A stretch of DNA of 64,000 nt from Linyphia triangularis. Taxonomy: Eukaryota > Arthropoda > Arachnida > Araneae > Linyphiidae. Of this stretch, positions 28,616-38,271 are shown in pieces. The translations under genes were made by a program, and so were the position numbers. The stretch's first letter is position 1. Every line of letters begins with the position of its first letter. The DNA lies in NCBI GenBank assembly GCA_963978545.1, contig OZ021729.1:14845501-14909500 (forward strand), in the 5' to 3' direction. The notes under the pieces were generated by a model. The model had not been told where the DNA came from. It was given only the letters and a program-made list of their open reading frames with translations, and made no database searches.

Positions 28616-30631
28616 ATGGTATCCTATCCCACCTATGTCCATTTTAAGAGGATTTGTAAGCGCTGGGCTGCGAAACGTTTCGAATGTCCCCAGTGCTTCA
28701 CGAACGTGTCGTTTGCGGAGTTTGACGCTCACGTTCGCGAAAACCACGGCATCCAACTCCAAACTCAATGCCCCTATTGTTTCGGAGCTTTTGCATGGAA
28801 TCGAGGACAAACGTGCAGTGAAAGGGTCAACAAGCATCGTATAAAATGTTTGAAATCCATTTTCGAAGAATACGATACGCTCCTCAGATGGGCAGATCAA
28901 CAACAACAACAACAGCTCGAGCAGCCAGAGCCTCCCTGCGAACCTTGTCGAGACTGCTACGAGCAGAATGGATATGTCCGCAATATGGGTGGCCGTACTT
29001 TTCACAAGAAATGGGGTGGTTTTTATCACCGCTTTGGGAATGAACCGGAGTACACTAGACGCCCGGACCACGTGGTGTTTACCGAAGAGAGTGGCCTCGG
29101 AGATTCCGTGTACTCGATCGTGTGTCACTTTGGAGAGTCGACCCACGATTGGTATCATTTGATGGTCAAGTCGAATGCGTGGCCGGCCTTTACCAAATCC
29201 ATGTTGGGTTTAAAAGATGTATTTTTTCTACCCTACTGGTGTCTGTGCGACGGATTGCCATCCGAGGTGCACCATCGACACATGATTGTGGTGGCGGGGA
29301 AAACGAGCGGTTTCATTAAAAAGTGGCGATACAGCGTACGAATCCGCGGTCAAACTTCCAAGGTGTGCAAGCGGATCGAGAGTCGTTTGCATTTGATCAA
29401 CGCACTGAATTACGTGAGTAATCCCAAAGCCCAATGCGACGGGACCGTGGAAATCGGGCAAGGTAAACCTGGCGCCCATTATTGGATAAATCGGCAAATG
29501 TATCCTCATGCACGAGTCGCCATGGCGTGCCTGTTTGAAAACGGTATGGTGCAATTGATGAATCGGATGGTGCGGGACAGGGATGCGAGTCAGTTTCACA
29601 TGTTTGTGAAAGCTCGGAGAGACGGAAATCGCAAATGGGTGGTCGAACGTTTTCGGATCCCGCTAAAAATCCGCAATTGCGTTCTCCCTTTGGCTGGCAC
29701 CATGGCCCCCTCCCGCATCGTGAAGGAAAACGAAGAGTGTCCCGATGCTTTTTTGTGGTTGGGAAAAGACAAGTTGTTGCTGGAGAATGCACCTGCTCTC
29801 GAGAACGTGTCTAAACAAGAGTGGTTTCGGTATCAGATGGAAAAGGGAAATTGTTTTTTGAACGCGATGGATCTGACGGAATATACTCTTCAGAAATCTC
29901 ACGTCAAGACGTATAACGCGATTCGAAAGGCTATTGAGCCTTTGAAATTGGAGGTGGAGGGAAGGGATGCGTCCATGGCGAGGGAGAGACGTCAGCAAAG
30001 TGAAATGTTGCAGAGTACCATGGCAGAGTTGCAAGAGGCCAAGCATCAACTGGGGGTGGAAAAGGCTTCGAGGGCAAGGGAAAGACGACAACACGAGGAC
30101 ATTTTAAAAAGTGCCATGGCAGAGTTGCAAGAGGCCAAGCATCAAATCGAGTTGGAAAAGGCTTCGAGGGCAAGGGAAAGACGACAACACGAGGACATTT
30201 TAAAAAGTGCCATGGCAGAGTTGGAAGAGACCAAGCATCAACTGGGATTGGAAAAGCGACGAGTTCGGCAATTGACTGACGAGATTACAATTATGAAAAA
30301 GGAAATGGAAGAATTGCGAGGGGAGGTCCGAATCTTGAAGTTGACGGACGAAATGTCGAGAATGAGGGCAGAGTACGAGACTCAAATCTCAAAGTTGAAA
30401 GAAGAAATGACCATTATGAGGAGAGGATACGAAGATCAAATTGCAAAATTGAAGGCAGAAATAGCAAAGATGAAGCAAGAACACAAAGATGAGATTTCAA
30501 AATTGAAGCAAGAACACAAAGATGAGATTGCAAAATTGAAGCAAGAACACAAAGATGAGATTGCAAAGATGAAGGAAGATATGCCTGCCAGGAAAAGATC
30601 AAAACTTGTAATAGCACATATAGAAGATTAG
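28616..30631 (+). CDS. Zinc-finger/HUH-like protein with C-terminal coiled coil
   Basis: 671 residues in three parts. Residues 20-85 hold two zinc-finger modules: CPQC with FDAHVRENH (C2H2 type) and CPYC with CSERVNKH. The central domain (about 115-430) has HHRHMIVV at 219-226 and YVSNPK at 266-271. A H-x-H followed by hydrophobic residues and a Tyr/Lys motif some 45 residues on resembles motifs II and III of HUH replication initiators, but motif I is not certain and no helicase motifs are seen. Residues 440-671 are a long coiled coil with three 36-residue ASRARERRQHEDIL-type repeats and a heptad-like KLKQEHKDEIA run, ending in the basic PARKRSK. AATAAA lies just after the stop, 23 bases before the A67 tract. 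Confidence 0.6.
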   Translation: MVSYPTYVHFKRICKRWAAKRFECPQCFTNVSFAEFDAHVRENHGIQLQTQCPYCFGAFAWNRGQTCSERVNKHRIKCLKSIFEEYDTLLRWADQQQQQQLEQPEPPCEPCRDCYEQNGYVRNMGGRTFHKKWGGFYHRFGNEPEYTRRPDHVVFTEESGLGDSVYSIVCHFGESTHDWYHLMVKSNAWPAFTKSMLGLKDVFFLPYWCLCDGLPSEVHHRHMIVVAGKTSGFIKKWRYSVRIRGQTSKVCKRIESRLHLINALNYVSNPKAQCDGTVEIGQGKPGAHYWINRQMYPHARVAMACLFENGMVQLMNRMVRDRDASQFHMFVKARRDGNRKWVVERFRIPLKIRNCVLPLAGTMAPSRIVKENEECPDAFLWLGKDKLLLENAPALENVSKQEWFRYQMEKGNCFLNAMDLTEYTLQKSHVKTYNAIRKAIEPLKLEVEGRDASMARERRQQSEMLQSTMAELQEAKHQLGVEKASRARERRQHEDILKSAMAELQEAKHQIELEKASRARERRQHEDILKSAMAELEETKHQLGLEKRRVRQLTDEITIMKKEMEELRGEVRILKLTDEMSRMRAEYETQISKLKEEMTIMRRGYEDQIAKLKAEIAKMKQEHKDEISKLKQEHKDEIAKLKQEHKDEIAKMKEDMPARKRSKLVIAHIED

Positions 30632-30652
30632 AATAAAAATTTTCCTCATAGA

Positions 30653-30793
<141 letters not shown>

Positions 30794-30797
30794 CAAC

Positions 30798-30861
30798 TAT
30801 AAATACAACCCAAATCCTGCGGCTGCCTCATTTACTTCCTGGACCCCAAGCCAGACGGACC
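30798..30861 (+). promoter_or_regulatory. Core promoter P16 of zinc-finger gene 2
   Basis: TATAAATAC at 30,798, TCATTT with +1 A at 30,830, GGACC at 30,857-30,861. The leader to the ATG at 31,065 is about 235 bases. Confidence 0.7.
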
Positions 30862-31064
30862 TCTACACACTTGCTAATACCGGCGTGGTTTTAAAGTATT
30901 TTTCTGCCGGGACCTATCGTACCTGTTGCCGGGACTTTACAAAATAGTTTTGCGGCAACTATTTTTTCTTCTGCGTAATTGAATTTTTTTGTATCGTGAC
31001 CTTTCTTGAAACATCATTTTCCTTACCGACAGCTGCATCAATTATTTTTCTGGAAACTCTCATA

Positions 31065-32462
31065 ATGGTCGTCTACCCAATGTATAACATTTTTTCCAAC
31101 ATGCGTAGACGTTGGGCTTCAAAACACTTTGATTGTCCCCAGTGCAATATCCACATTTCTTTTGCCGAATTTGACAAACACGTTAAAGTCCAACATGGGA
31201 TTAACCCTCAGACTCAATGTCCCTATTGTTTCGGAAAGTTTGACTGGAATCGAGGACAAACTTGTAGCGAAATTGTCAACAAGCATCGCCAAAAATGTAT
31301 GAAATCTCTTCTCGAAGAATACCTCAGATTCCGCGAACCACAAGATCCACCAGAGCCATCCTTCCCCGAAGCCTCCTCCGATCCCTGCCAAACATGCTAC
31401 GAACCCCTTCGGAAAGGTTTCGCCCGTAACATGGCAGGACGTACTTTTCAGAAACAGTGGGGTGGTTTTTATTACCACATTGGAAACGAACCAGAATATA
31501 CGCGACACCCTGAACACGTGGTGTTTACCGAAGAGAGCGGACTTGGCGATTCAGTTTATTCGATTATTCGTCATTTCCAGGATTCAAAAGACACGCACAA
31601 TTGGTATCATCTCATGGTCAAGTCGAATGCTTGGTCTGTCTTTTCCAAAGCCATGTTAGGTCTGGAAGATGTTTTCTTTTTACCATACTGGTGTCTGTGT
31701 GACGGATCAAAGAGCGGAAAAGAGGTCCATCACCGACACATGGTTGTGGTGGCGGGTAAGACGAGCGAGTTTATGAAAAAGTGGCGAAGCGGTGTACGAA
31801 TCTCTGGCCAAATTGTCAAATTCCATCGCCAGATCAAGAGTCAGAGTCACTTGATCAATGTGCTCAATTACGTGAGTAATCCCAAAGCCATCTGCAACGG
31901 GACCCTCGACTCGAAACTTGGACGAGGGAAACGCGGAGCCCATTACTGGATCAATCGACAAATGTATCCCCATGCGAGAATCGCTATGGCGTGCCTGTTT
32001 GAAAACGGTATCGTGCGACTCATGGATCGGAAAGTTCGGGACAGGGATCCTGGTAAATTTTTCCAGTACGTGAAACATTATCGAGATAAAAATAGTAACA
32101 AGAAACTGTTTGTCGAACGATTTCGTATTCCTTTAGATATACGCAATTGCGTGTTACCTTTGGCAGGAAACTTGGTTCCTTCCCGTATCGTGAAAAAGGA
32201 CGAACCTGGACCCTTTTTGTGGCTGGGCGAAGACAAGATGTTTCTGGACGAAAGCGAAAACATGTCCCGAGAAGAATGGTATAATCATCAGATGGAAAGG
32301 GGGAATTGTTTTGTAAATGCAATGGATTTGACGAGATATACGCTACAGAAATCTCACGTCAAGGTGGTTAATATCTTACAACGGGTTATGAAACGATACA
32401 AATGGAGGTTTCCGGGTGACTGTCCAATTCATTACAAAGACGAGGATACAACTGAGTGTTGA
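31065..32462 (+). CDS. Zinc-finger/HUH-like protein 2, without the coiled coil
   Basis: 465 residues from the ATG at 31,065 (MVVYPMYNIFSN), which aligns with the start of the paralogue at 28,616; the open frame further upstream begins with GTG and is not used. The zinc fingers (CPQC, FDKHVKVQH, CPYC) and the central domain (HHRHMVVV, LNYVSNPKA) are conserved. It ends at a TGA soon after the core domain. Directly after the stop a 33-residue repeat array runs in the +1 frame (32,416-33,247). In the paralogue the core continues into a repetitive C-terminal domain, so the array may once have been, or may be through frameshifting, the C terminus of this protein. Confidence 0.6.
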   Translation: MVVYPMYNIFSNMRRRWASKHFDCPQCNIHISFAEFDKHVKVQHGINPQTQCPYCFGKFDWNRGQTCSEIVNKHRQKCMKSLLEEYLRFREPQDPPEPSFPEASSDPCQTCYEPLRKGFARNMAGRTFQKQWGGFYYHIGNEPEYTRHPEHVVFTEESGLGDSVYSIIRHFQDSKDTHNWYHLMVKSNAWSVFSKAMLGLEDVFFLPYWCLCDGSKSGKEVHHRHMVVVAGKTSEFMKKWRSGVRISGQIVKFHRQIKSQSHLINVLNYVSNPKAICNGTLDSKLGRGKRGAHYWINRQMYPHARIAMACLFENGIVRLMDRKVRDRDPGKFFQYVKHYRDKNSNKKLFVERFRIPLDIRNCVLPLAGNLVPSRIVKKDEPGPFLWLGEDKMFLDESENMSREEWYNHQMERGNCFVNAMDLTRYTLQKSHVKVVNILQRVMKRYKWRFPGDCPIHYKDEDTTEC

Positions 32463-32475
32463 GAGATCTTTACAG

Positions 32476-33241
32476 ACACCAAACAGTTATTTTAGATTAG
32501 CCACTGGAAAGAAAGTTCTGTGGACAGCAAATAGATTACGAGAAGGTATTGATCACAAAAAGGCTGAGAGACAGACACCAAACAGTTATTTTAGATTAGC
32601 CACTGGAAAGAAAGTTCTGTGGACAGCAAATAGATTACGAGAAGATCACAAAAAGGCTGAGAGATCTTTACAGACACCAAACAGTTATTTTAGATTAGCC
32701 ACTGGAAAGAAAGTTCTGTGGACAGCAAATAGATTACGAGAAGATCACAAAAAGGCTGAGAGATCTTTACAGACACCAAACAGTTATTTTAGATTAGCCA
32801 CTGGAAAGAAAGTTCTGTGGACAGCAAATAGATTACGAGAAGATCACAAAAAAGCTGAGAGATCTTTACAGACACCAAAAAGTTATTTTAGATTAGCCAC
32901 TGGAAAGAAAGTTCTGTGGACAGCAAATAGATTACGAGAAGGGATTGATCACAAAAAGGCTGAGAGATCTTTACAGACACCAAACAGTTATTTTAGATTA
33001 GCCACTGGAAAGAAAGTTCTGTGGACAGCAAATAGATTACGAGAAGATCACAAAAAGGCTGAGAGATCTTTACAGACACCAAACAGTTATTTTAGATTAG
33101 CCACTGGAAAGAAAGTTCTGTGGACAGCAAATAGATTACGAGAAGATCACAAAAAGGCTGAGAGATCTTTACAGACACCAAAAAGTTATTTTAGATTAGC
33201 CACTGGAAAGAAAGTTCTGTGGACAGCAAATAGATTACGAG

Positions 33242-33247
<6 letters not shown>
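32476..33247 (+). repeat. Eight tandem 99-bp repeats with an open 33-residue frame
   Basis: Copies start at 32,476, 32,575, 32,674, 32,773, 32,872, 32,977, 33,076 and 33,175. Spacings are 99 except one of 105, and the internal insertion (GGTATT or GGGATT) and deletion are multiples of three. The frame encodes a unit with SYFRLATGKKVLW and ANRLREDHKKAER. The array has no ATG of its own and runs into the T44 tract, so it is listed as a repeat; it may be coding by extension of the upstream gene. Copies are almost identical, so amplification is recent. Confidence 0.75.

Positions 33248-33291
<44 letters not shown>
33248..33291. repeat. T44 tract
   Basis: Unpaired T run, 7 bases before the TATA box of promoter P17. 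Confidence 0.9.
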
Positions 33292-33292
<1 letters not shown>

Positions 33293-33298
33293 TATTGG

Positions 33299-33362
33299 TA
33301 TAAATACAACCCAAATCCTGCTGCTTTCCCATTTACTTCCTGGACCCCGAGCGAGACCGACC
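33299..33362 (+). promoter_or_regulatory. Core promoter P17 of zinc-finger gene 3
   Basis: TATAAATAC at 33,299, CCATTT with +1 A at 33,331, CGACC at 33,358-33,362 (one mismatch from RGWYV), CGAGC at +18 to +22 matching CGANC. Confidence 0.65.
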
Positions 33363-33541
33363 TATTCATTTTCTCCTACTGACTTGAAGATTTTTTCCTA
33401 CCAACCCGTTACAAGCTAGTTTTGCGGTTCATTCTACGAGTAGCTGCGTATCCGGCCGTTCCGCGACTCTACAAAATAGTGTTGCGGTTAATTTTTAAGA
33501 GTTGCCGTCATATATTTCCTACCAACCGTTCTTGACCCGCC

Positions 33542-33865
33542 ATGTCCGACAGTTTCAAGAAAACGTACGAGCGCTTGGCTTCCAAACGCTTCGATTGTCC
33601 TCGGTGCTTCATCTCCGTGTCTCTTGCCGACTTTAACGAACACGTGAGCGTCCGACATGGAATCAACCTTCAGACGCAATGTGCTTATTGTTTCGGAAAG
33701 TACGAGTGGAGAAACGGTCAAGTGTGCAGCGATAGAGTCGGCATGCATCGCTTGCAATGTGTTTTTTCCCTCCTCGACGTATATTCGGACTGCATGATGC
33801 CTTTCCGCGTGACTGTGGAATTTCCGACGGGTGAGAAGGTGTTTGAAGGGTTTGTTGTGAAATGA
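33542..33865 (+). CDS. Short zinc-finger paralogue (N-terminal domain only)
   Basis: 107 residues starting MSDSFKKTYERLASKRF. The CPRC finger with FNEHVSVRH and the CAYC module with CSDRVGMHRLQC match the N termini of the two longer paralogues; after residue 85 the sequence departs and ends EGFVVK. The HUH-like core is missing. The gene has its own promoter and an AATAAATAAATAA run near its stop, so it may be a functional short form rather than a broken copy. Confidence 0.6.
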   Translation: MSDSFKKTYERLASKRFDCPRCFISVSLADFNEHVSVRHGINLQTQCAYCFGKYEWRNGQVCSDRVGMHRLQCVFSLLDVYSDCMMPFRVTVEFPTGEKVFEGFVVK

Positions 33866-34330
33866 TTTAAAAATAAATAAATAATGAGTAGGGAACCAAG
33901 TCCCTTTTTGGAAATAACTGACGAACCTTTAAAAAGAATTGAACCTTCAAAGATCTTTAAAAAAAAGTCTTTAAACTTTCAAAAAGCATTGAACCTTCAG
34001 AAAGCCTTGAACCTTCAAAGACTTTAAAAAAACCTTGAACATACTTTCAAAAAAGCCTTGAACCTTTAACAAGCCTTAAACCTTCAAAGACTTTCAATAA
34101 AGCCTTGAACCTTTAACAAGCCTTAAGATATTGTCAGCAAAAGTTGATAGAAAGTTAGATCTAAAAAGAAATCAAGCAGGGGTCTTTGATGGAACGTTAA
34201 TAAAGAGGGAACAGAACGAGAGTTTAAAAAAACGTTGTCAAGCTATTGTGTGGACACTTGGAAAATCTTTCGAGATGCTGGTGAAAAGTTAAAGTACCAA
34301 AATACTTGCAAATATTTCGAGATGTTTGTG
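33866..34330. repeat. Degenerate repeats and a cassette remnant
   Basis: From 33,920 to 34,130 a unit with GCCTTGAACCTTTAA repeats irregularly about eight times. At 34,195-34,250 the cassette phrases TTAATAAAGAGGGAACA and GTCAAGCTATTGTGTGGACA reappear without a promoter. No gene. Confidence 0.6.
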
Positions 34331-34366
34331 AAAAGGTCAAGTCCAAAGGCCTATGATATATATATA

Positions 34367-34688
34367 TTTTGAAAAAATTTTAAGTTTTGAAAAAATTTTA
34401 AGTTTTGAAAAAATTTCAAGTTTTGAAAAAATTTTAAGTTTTGAAAAAATTTCAAGTTTTGAAAAAATTTCAAGTTTTGAAAAAATTTCAAGTTTTGAAA
34501 AAATTTCAAGTTTTGAAAAAATTTTAAGTTTTGAAAAAATTTTAAGTTTTGAAAAAATTTTAAGTTTTGAAAAAATTTTAAGTTTTGAAAAAATTTTAAG
34601 TTTTGAAAAAATTTTAAGTTTTGAAAAAATTTTAAGTTTTGAAAAAATTTTAAGTTTTGAAAAAATTTTAAGTTTTGAAAAAATTTTA
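34367..34688. repeat. 18-bp AT satellite, 18 copies
   Basis: Unit TTTTGAAAAAATTTTAAG with occasional T-to-C change. It is the reverse-complement family of the 23,970-25,199 array. Frames across it stay open because 18 is a multiple of three; they are not called as genes. Confidence 0.85.
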
Positions 34689-34689
34689 A

Positions 34690-35150
34690 AGTCCAGACCC
34701 AAACACTTGGAAATATTTCGAGATGCTGGTGAAAAGTTAAAGTCCAGATCCAAATACTTGGAAATATTTCGAGATGCTGGTGAAAAGTTAAAGTCCAGAT
34801 CCAAATACTTGGAAATATTTCGAGATGCTGGTGAAAAGTTAAAGTCCAGATCCAAATACTTGGAAATATTTCGAGATGCTGGTGAAAAGTTAAAGTCCAG
34901 ATCCAAATACTTGGAAATGTTTCGAGATGCTGGTGAAAAGTTAAAGTCCAGACCCTTGGAAATATTTCGAGATGCTTGTGAAAAGTTAAAGTCCAGACCC
35001 AAACACTTGGAAATATTTCGAGATGCTTGTGAAAAGTTAAAGTCCAGACCAAAATACTTGGAAAATCTTTCGAGATGCTGGTGAAAAGTTAAAGTACCAA
35101 ACACTTGCAAATATTTCGAGATGTTTGTGAAAAGGTCAAGTCCAAAGGCC
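34690..35150. repeat. 51-bp satellite, about eight copies
   Basis: Unit AGTCCAGATCCAAATACTTG... with CGAGATGCTGGTGAAAAG, spaced 51 bp. Diverged copies also precede the 18-bp array (34,262-34,345). It is the reverse complement of 23,391-23,650, so the two composite satellite blocks face each other around 25.2-34.2 kb. Confidence 0.8.
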
Positions 35151-35157
35151 TATGATA

Positions 35158-35173
<16 letters not shown>

Positions 35174-35230
<57 letters not shown>
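35174..35230. repeat. T57 tract
   Basis: Unpaired T run preceded by a TA dinucleotide run, 10 bases before the TATA box of promoter P18. Confidence 0.9.
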
Positions 35231-35232
<2 letters not shown>

Positions 35233-35240
35233 GGTGGTGG

Positions 35241-35304
35241 TATATATACGACCCGTTTCCTGCAGGAAGCTCATTCAGAACCCAGTTCCTGAACAAGAAA
35301 GACC
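35241..35304 (+). promoter_or_regulatory. Core promoter P18 of the duplicated-module gene
   Basis: TATATATAC at 35,241, TCATTC with +1 A at 35,273, AGACC at 35,300-35,304. The leader to the ATG at 35,370 is about 97 bases. Confidence 0.75.
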
Positions 35305-35369
35305 TCTCCTGCTCCTGGATATTTGTCATTTTTGCTACTCTCCAAGTCTTTACTTTTCGCTACACCATC

Positions 35370-36545
35370 ATGACTACCACCACTTTTCCAGACCTCAGCA
35401 AGCTATTGTATGGAGATGAGTCTTCCACGTTTCAAGCTGGTGACTTGGATTTAAATGCTGTGTTTTCTGCTGAACCAGAGTCACCAAAAATCACATCTCC
35501 TGTCGTCTCTCAACCAACAACTGAAACGTTAGAGACGAAAAAGTCTTCCAGCCACAAATCCCGAAAAAGATCATCATCCAAAAAAGAAAAAAAGGATTTA
35601 AATGCTGTGTTTTCTGCTGAACCAGAGTCACCAAAAATCACATCTCCTGTCGTCTCTCAACCAACAACTGAAACGTTAGAGACGAAAAAGTCTTCCAGCC
35701 ACAAATCCCGAAAAAGATCATCATCCAAAAAAGAAAAAAAGTGTTCAGAGAAAAAAGTCCCAGAGTCCTTCAAGGATATGATAGATTTCCTCTGCCCACC
35801 GAAATTGGAAAGTCTTGATCCAGTGGTGTCATGCAAGTCTCCGCCGTCTATTGAAACAGCATCCATGGACACAACCGACTATTTAAATTTCGAGCCAGAT
35901 TCGCCCATACCGGAGGTCTCGCCCGCCAAGAAACTAATTTCCCCCATAAGAAGACCTACTTCTCTGCTCCTCAAGAGACCCATTTCACCTATCAGAAGAC
36001 CGGACAATAGTATAACTTATGCACCCCAATCTACTTGCCGCCAGCCTACTTCCCACCAGCCTACTTACCGCCGGCCTAGCAGATCCGTCATTGCTCCAAG
36101 ACGTGGTATGCAAAGATGCATGTCCCCCCAGGACCGTTCCATCCAAAGGGCCCGTTTTCAACGTCGACGACAGGTGTACAACCACCATGAGGGAATCCTT
36201 GTCCTCGCGGCCCACCAACAGAGTTACGTGCTTACCAACGGGCACGTTAGCTGCTGTGAGGACAGTGATCCCGATTGGGATATTCATCTCCTGGACGATT
36301 TAAAATCGTTCAGGGGGAAATCTTTGTACGTCGTCGACGAAGAAAGCAAAATTGCTTTCAAAAAGGCACAAGAGACGTGGCCAGAGTCGGAGCCATTGAC
36401 GCATATCAAGGCGATTCTTATCGTGGCCACGTCGAGGTTCCTGGGGACGTGTAGCTACTGCCAGGAGCAATGCTTACGGTTCAAAGCTATAGTCGGAGGT
36501 ATAATGCGGATAGTGCCAATTCCCCTTGATTTGATTAGACATTGA
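35370..36545 (+). CDS. Ser/Pro-rich protein with a duplicated 49-residue module
   Basis: 391 residues from the ATG at 35,370 (MTTTTFPDLSKLLYGDE), the first ATG after P18. A 147-bp segment starting at 35,448 and 35,595 is tandemly duplicated almost without change and encodes DLNAVFSAEPESPK...SSSHKSRKRSSSKKEKK, which joins an acidic-hydrophobic stretch to a strongly basic one. A Pro/Arg-rich middle (SPIRRP repeats) follows. The last 120 residues look folded, with ILVLAAHQQSYVL, a CSYCQEQC cluster and a hydrophobic end. Nuclear localisation is likely from the basic clusters. No family is recognised; an immediate-early type regulator is one possibility. The gene ends 14 bases before a strong hairpin. 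Confidence 0.6.
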   Translation: MTTTTFPDLSKLLYGDESSTFQAGDLDLNAVFSAEPESPKITSPVVSQPTTETLETKKSSSHKSRKRSSSKKEKKDLNAVFSAEPESPKITSPVVSQPTTETLETKKSSSHKSRKRSSSKKEKKCSEKKVPESFKDMIDFLCPPKLESLDPVVSCKSPPSIETASMDTTDYLNFEPDSPIPEVSPAKKLISPIRRPTSLLLKRPISPIRRPDNSITYAPQSTCRQPTSHQPTYRRPSRSVIAPRRGMQRCMSPQDRSIQRARFQRRRQVYNHHEGILVLAAHQQSYVLTNGHVSCCEDSDPDWDIHLLDDLKSFRGKSLYVVDEESKIAFKKAQETWPESEPLTHIKAILIVATSRFLGTCSYCQEQCLRFKAIVGGIMRIVPIPLDLIRH

Positions 36546-36559
36546 GTTTGGGTTTGACC

Positions 36560-36636
36560 CCTAAAAAAATGGGAGAGAGCTCGTTGCGAGTCTTTGGAAA
36601 CAAGGACTTGCATCGGCTCTCTCCCATTTTTTTAGG
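36560..36636. terminator. Hairpin at the end of the last viral gene
   Basis: 21-bp arms (36,560-36,580 and 36,616-36,636) pair perfectly: CCTAAAAAAATGGGAGAGAGC and its complement, with a further inner stem GCGAGTC/GACTTGC. The A7 and T7 borders match the design of the hairpins after the RING genes. Confidence 0.7.
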
Positions 36637-36693
36637 TTCGGCAAGGCACCAAGGTTGGGTGTTTTTGGAAAAAAGAGGCTGTAGATCAATGTA

Positions 36694-36918
36694 TTAACTC
36701 ATTGACGGTCATGCACGACGTCTTAGGATCCCCAGTTTTTCTAGCAATACACAACATTTTAAGTTTATAAATAAAATTTAAAATAAGATATATTTTAGAT
36801 ATTTTTATTAGGATAATAATCCTATCTAAATTAAAAAAATAATTCCAAAAAATATGAATTATAATTTAAAAATTATTGTTGGGACTGGAGAATTCGGCCA
36901 TGACCGTCAGTGGGTTAA
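36694..36918. mobile_element. piggyBac-type MITE next to the viral/host junction
   Basis: TTAA at 36,694-36,697 and 36,915-36,918 flank inverted ends CTCATTGACGGTCATG and CATGACCGTCAGTGGG. TTAA duplication and such ends are typical of piggyBac-like non-autonomous elements. It has no ORF. Confidence 0.6.
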
Positions 36919-38094
36919 AAGACGTTTAAAAAAATCAAATTGTTGGATTGTAAATAAATTAGGTTTTTTCAAAGATGGTGTGTATTGAAAACTTTTAAAA
37001 AATCTTGTTCCACCCATGTCAACATTGGCAATTGATTTGACGCCAAATGTAATTTTAATTCATTATTGTAGCCAAACCTATCACTGCATTTTGCTATGTG
37101 ATTCGAATCTCAAACTAATTGAGAGATTTTAATTTGGAAGAGGGTTTTTTAATTCGAATAATTTGAATATTAAATTCGATTATTATTTTTTTTTGTGCCA
37201 GGCACGGAGGCTAAAATCGAATCGAGCACAAATTTAGGAGGTAGATAATCATTTTCAATGACAATGCTTTCTATCCTTAGATTCTATCACGTATTGGCTA
37301 CTTAGAGGAGAAATATAGTAGAGAGAGCAACGCTATGCTAACTCCCCGCGTTTCGGTGCCCCGTAGTTAAGCCAAATTCACGTGGTTTCAAATTACCATA
37401 TTTGGCGAAAATCTTGGGCGCAGTGTGTTTAGGCAATTTTTACGTTCTTCCAATCAACAATTTTTTTTAATCAATTCAAAATTCCGTTCATTCTCTCTTG
37501 GAGGACATTGGCAAAAGAGTAAAAATAAAAATCTGTGAGATATCTGAAATTCATAGCTTTTGTTTTAATGTCAGTAATTTTTTTCTAATTTTATTAATTT
37601 ACCGGTACTAAATGTTTGTTATACTTAATATTGTAGAAAAGCTTGTGTTATAATTTTGCAACCACATTTAGCGAAAAAAAATATTAGTTTTACACTATAC
37701 AAAATAAATTTTAAGTACCAGTTTGTAGTTTGGTAGGTAATCAATATTAATATATCTGACGGTGAAAAAGATGAACTTTGAAACTACATTACAAGTGAAA
37801 TTTCCCATTCAGTTATTGTTTTGGTACTTTTCATCAATTTCCCTTACACATTAATAATTAAAGCATTCTGGCGGATAAACACATACGAATTTACTAAAAA
37901 TGTTTGATTTGTGAAAGTTTTTAAAGCTAAATAGTAAAATTCGCCAGATAATATTAAAATTCGCCAATAGTAGATTACGCATGATGAGCAAAAAATAAAA
38001 TCTATCATATGAAAAATAAAGTATGAAAAGGGTAAAAATCGTATATTTTTTACCATGGTATGTACTATAAAACAGTAAATATATTATATTGAAT
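36919..38094. other. AT-rich host interval
   Basis: No gene, promoter cluster or A/T tract. Composition and gene density change here compared with the viral block. Confidence 0.5.
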
Positions 38095-38107
38095 CAATTT
38101 CAGACAG

Positions 38108-38271
38108 GCAGACCAAACGGTATAGTGGTTAGTGTGCTAGCTTCTAGACCGCAAGGTTGCGGGTCCCGTGTTAGACATGGGTGTTTGTAAATGTATGTTG
38201 GCTTGTCTAATGACGAATGTTTCGGCGCCCTCGTGTTGCTGACGGCGCCAGATAATCTGAATACAACTAAC
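38108..38271 (+). mobile_element. tRNA-derived SINE with perfect 13-bp target duplication
   Basis: A-box-like GGTATAGTGGTTAGTGTGC and B-box GGTTGCGGGTCCCG, end GATAATCTGAATACAACTAAC. CAATTTCAGACAG flanks it on both sides (38,095-38,107 and 38,272-38,284). Same family as 27,041-27,187. Confidence 0.8.

Noticed and set aside
28595..30617. Several minus-strand ORFs over the zinc-finger genes
   Set aside because: They are antisense shadows of a GC-richer coding region and have no recognisable domains or promoters.
34337..35110. Long ORFs of 230-257 codons in three frames over the satellites
   Set aside because: The 18-bp and 51-bp units are multiples of three without stops. No promoter orientation or non-repetitive domain supports coding.
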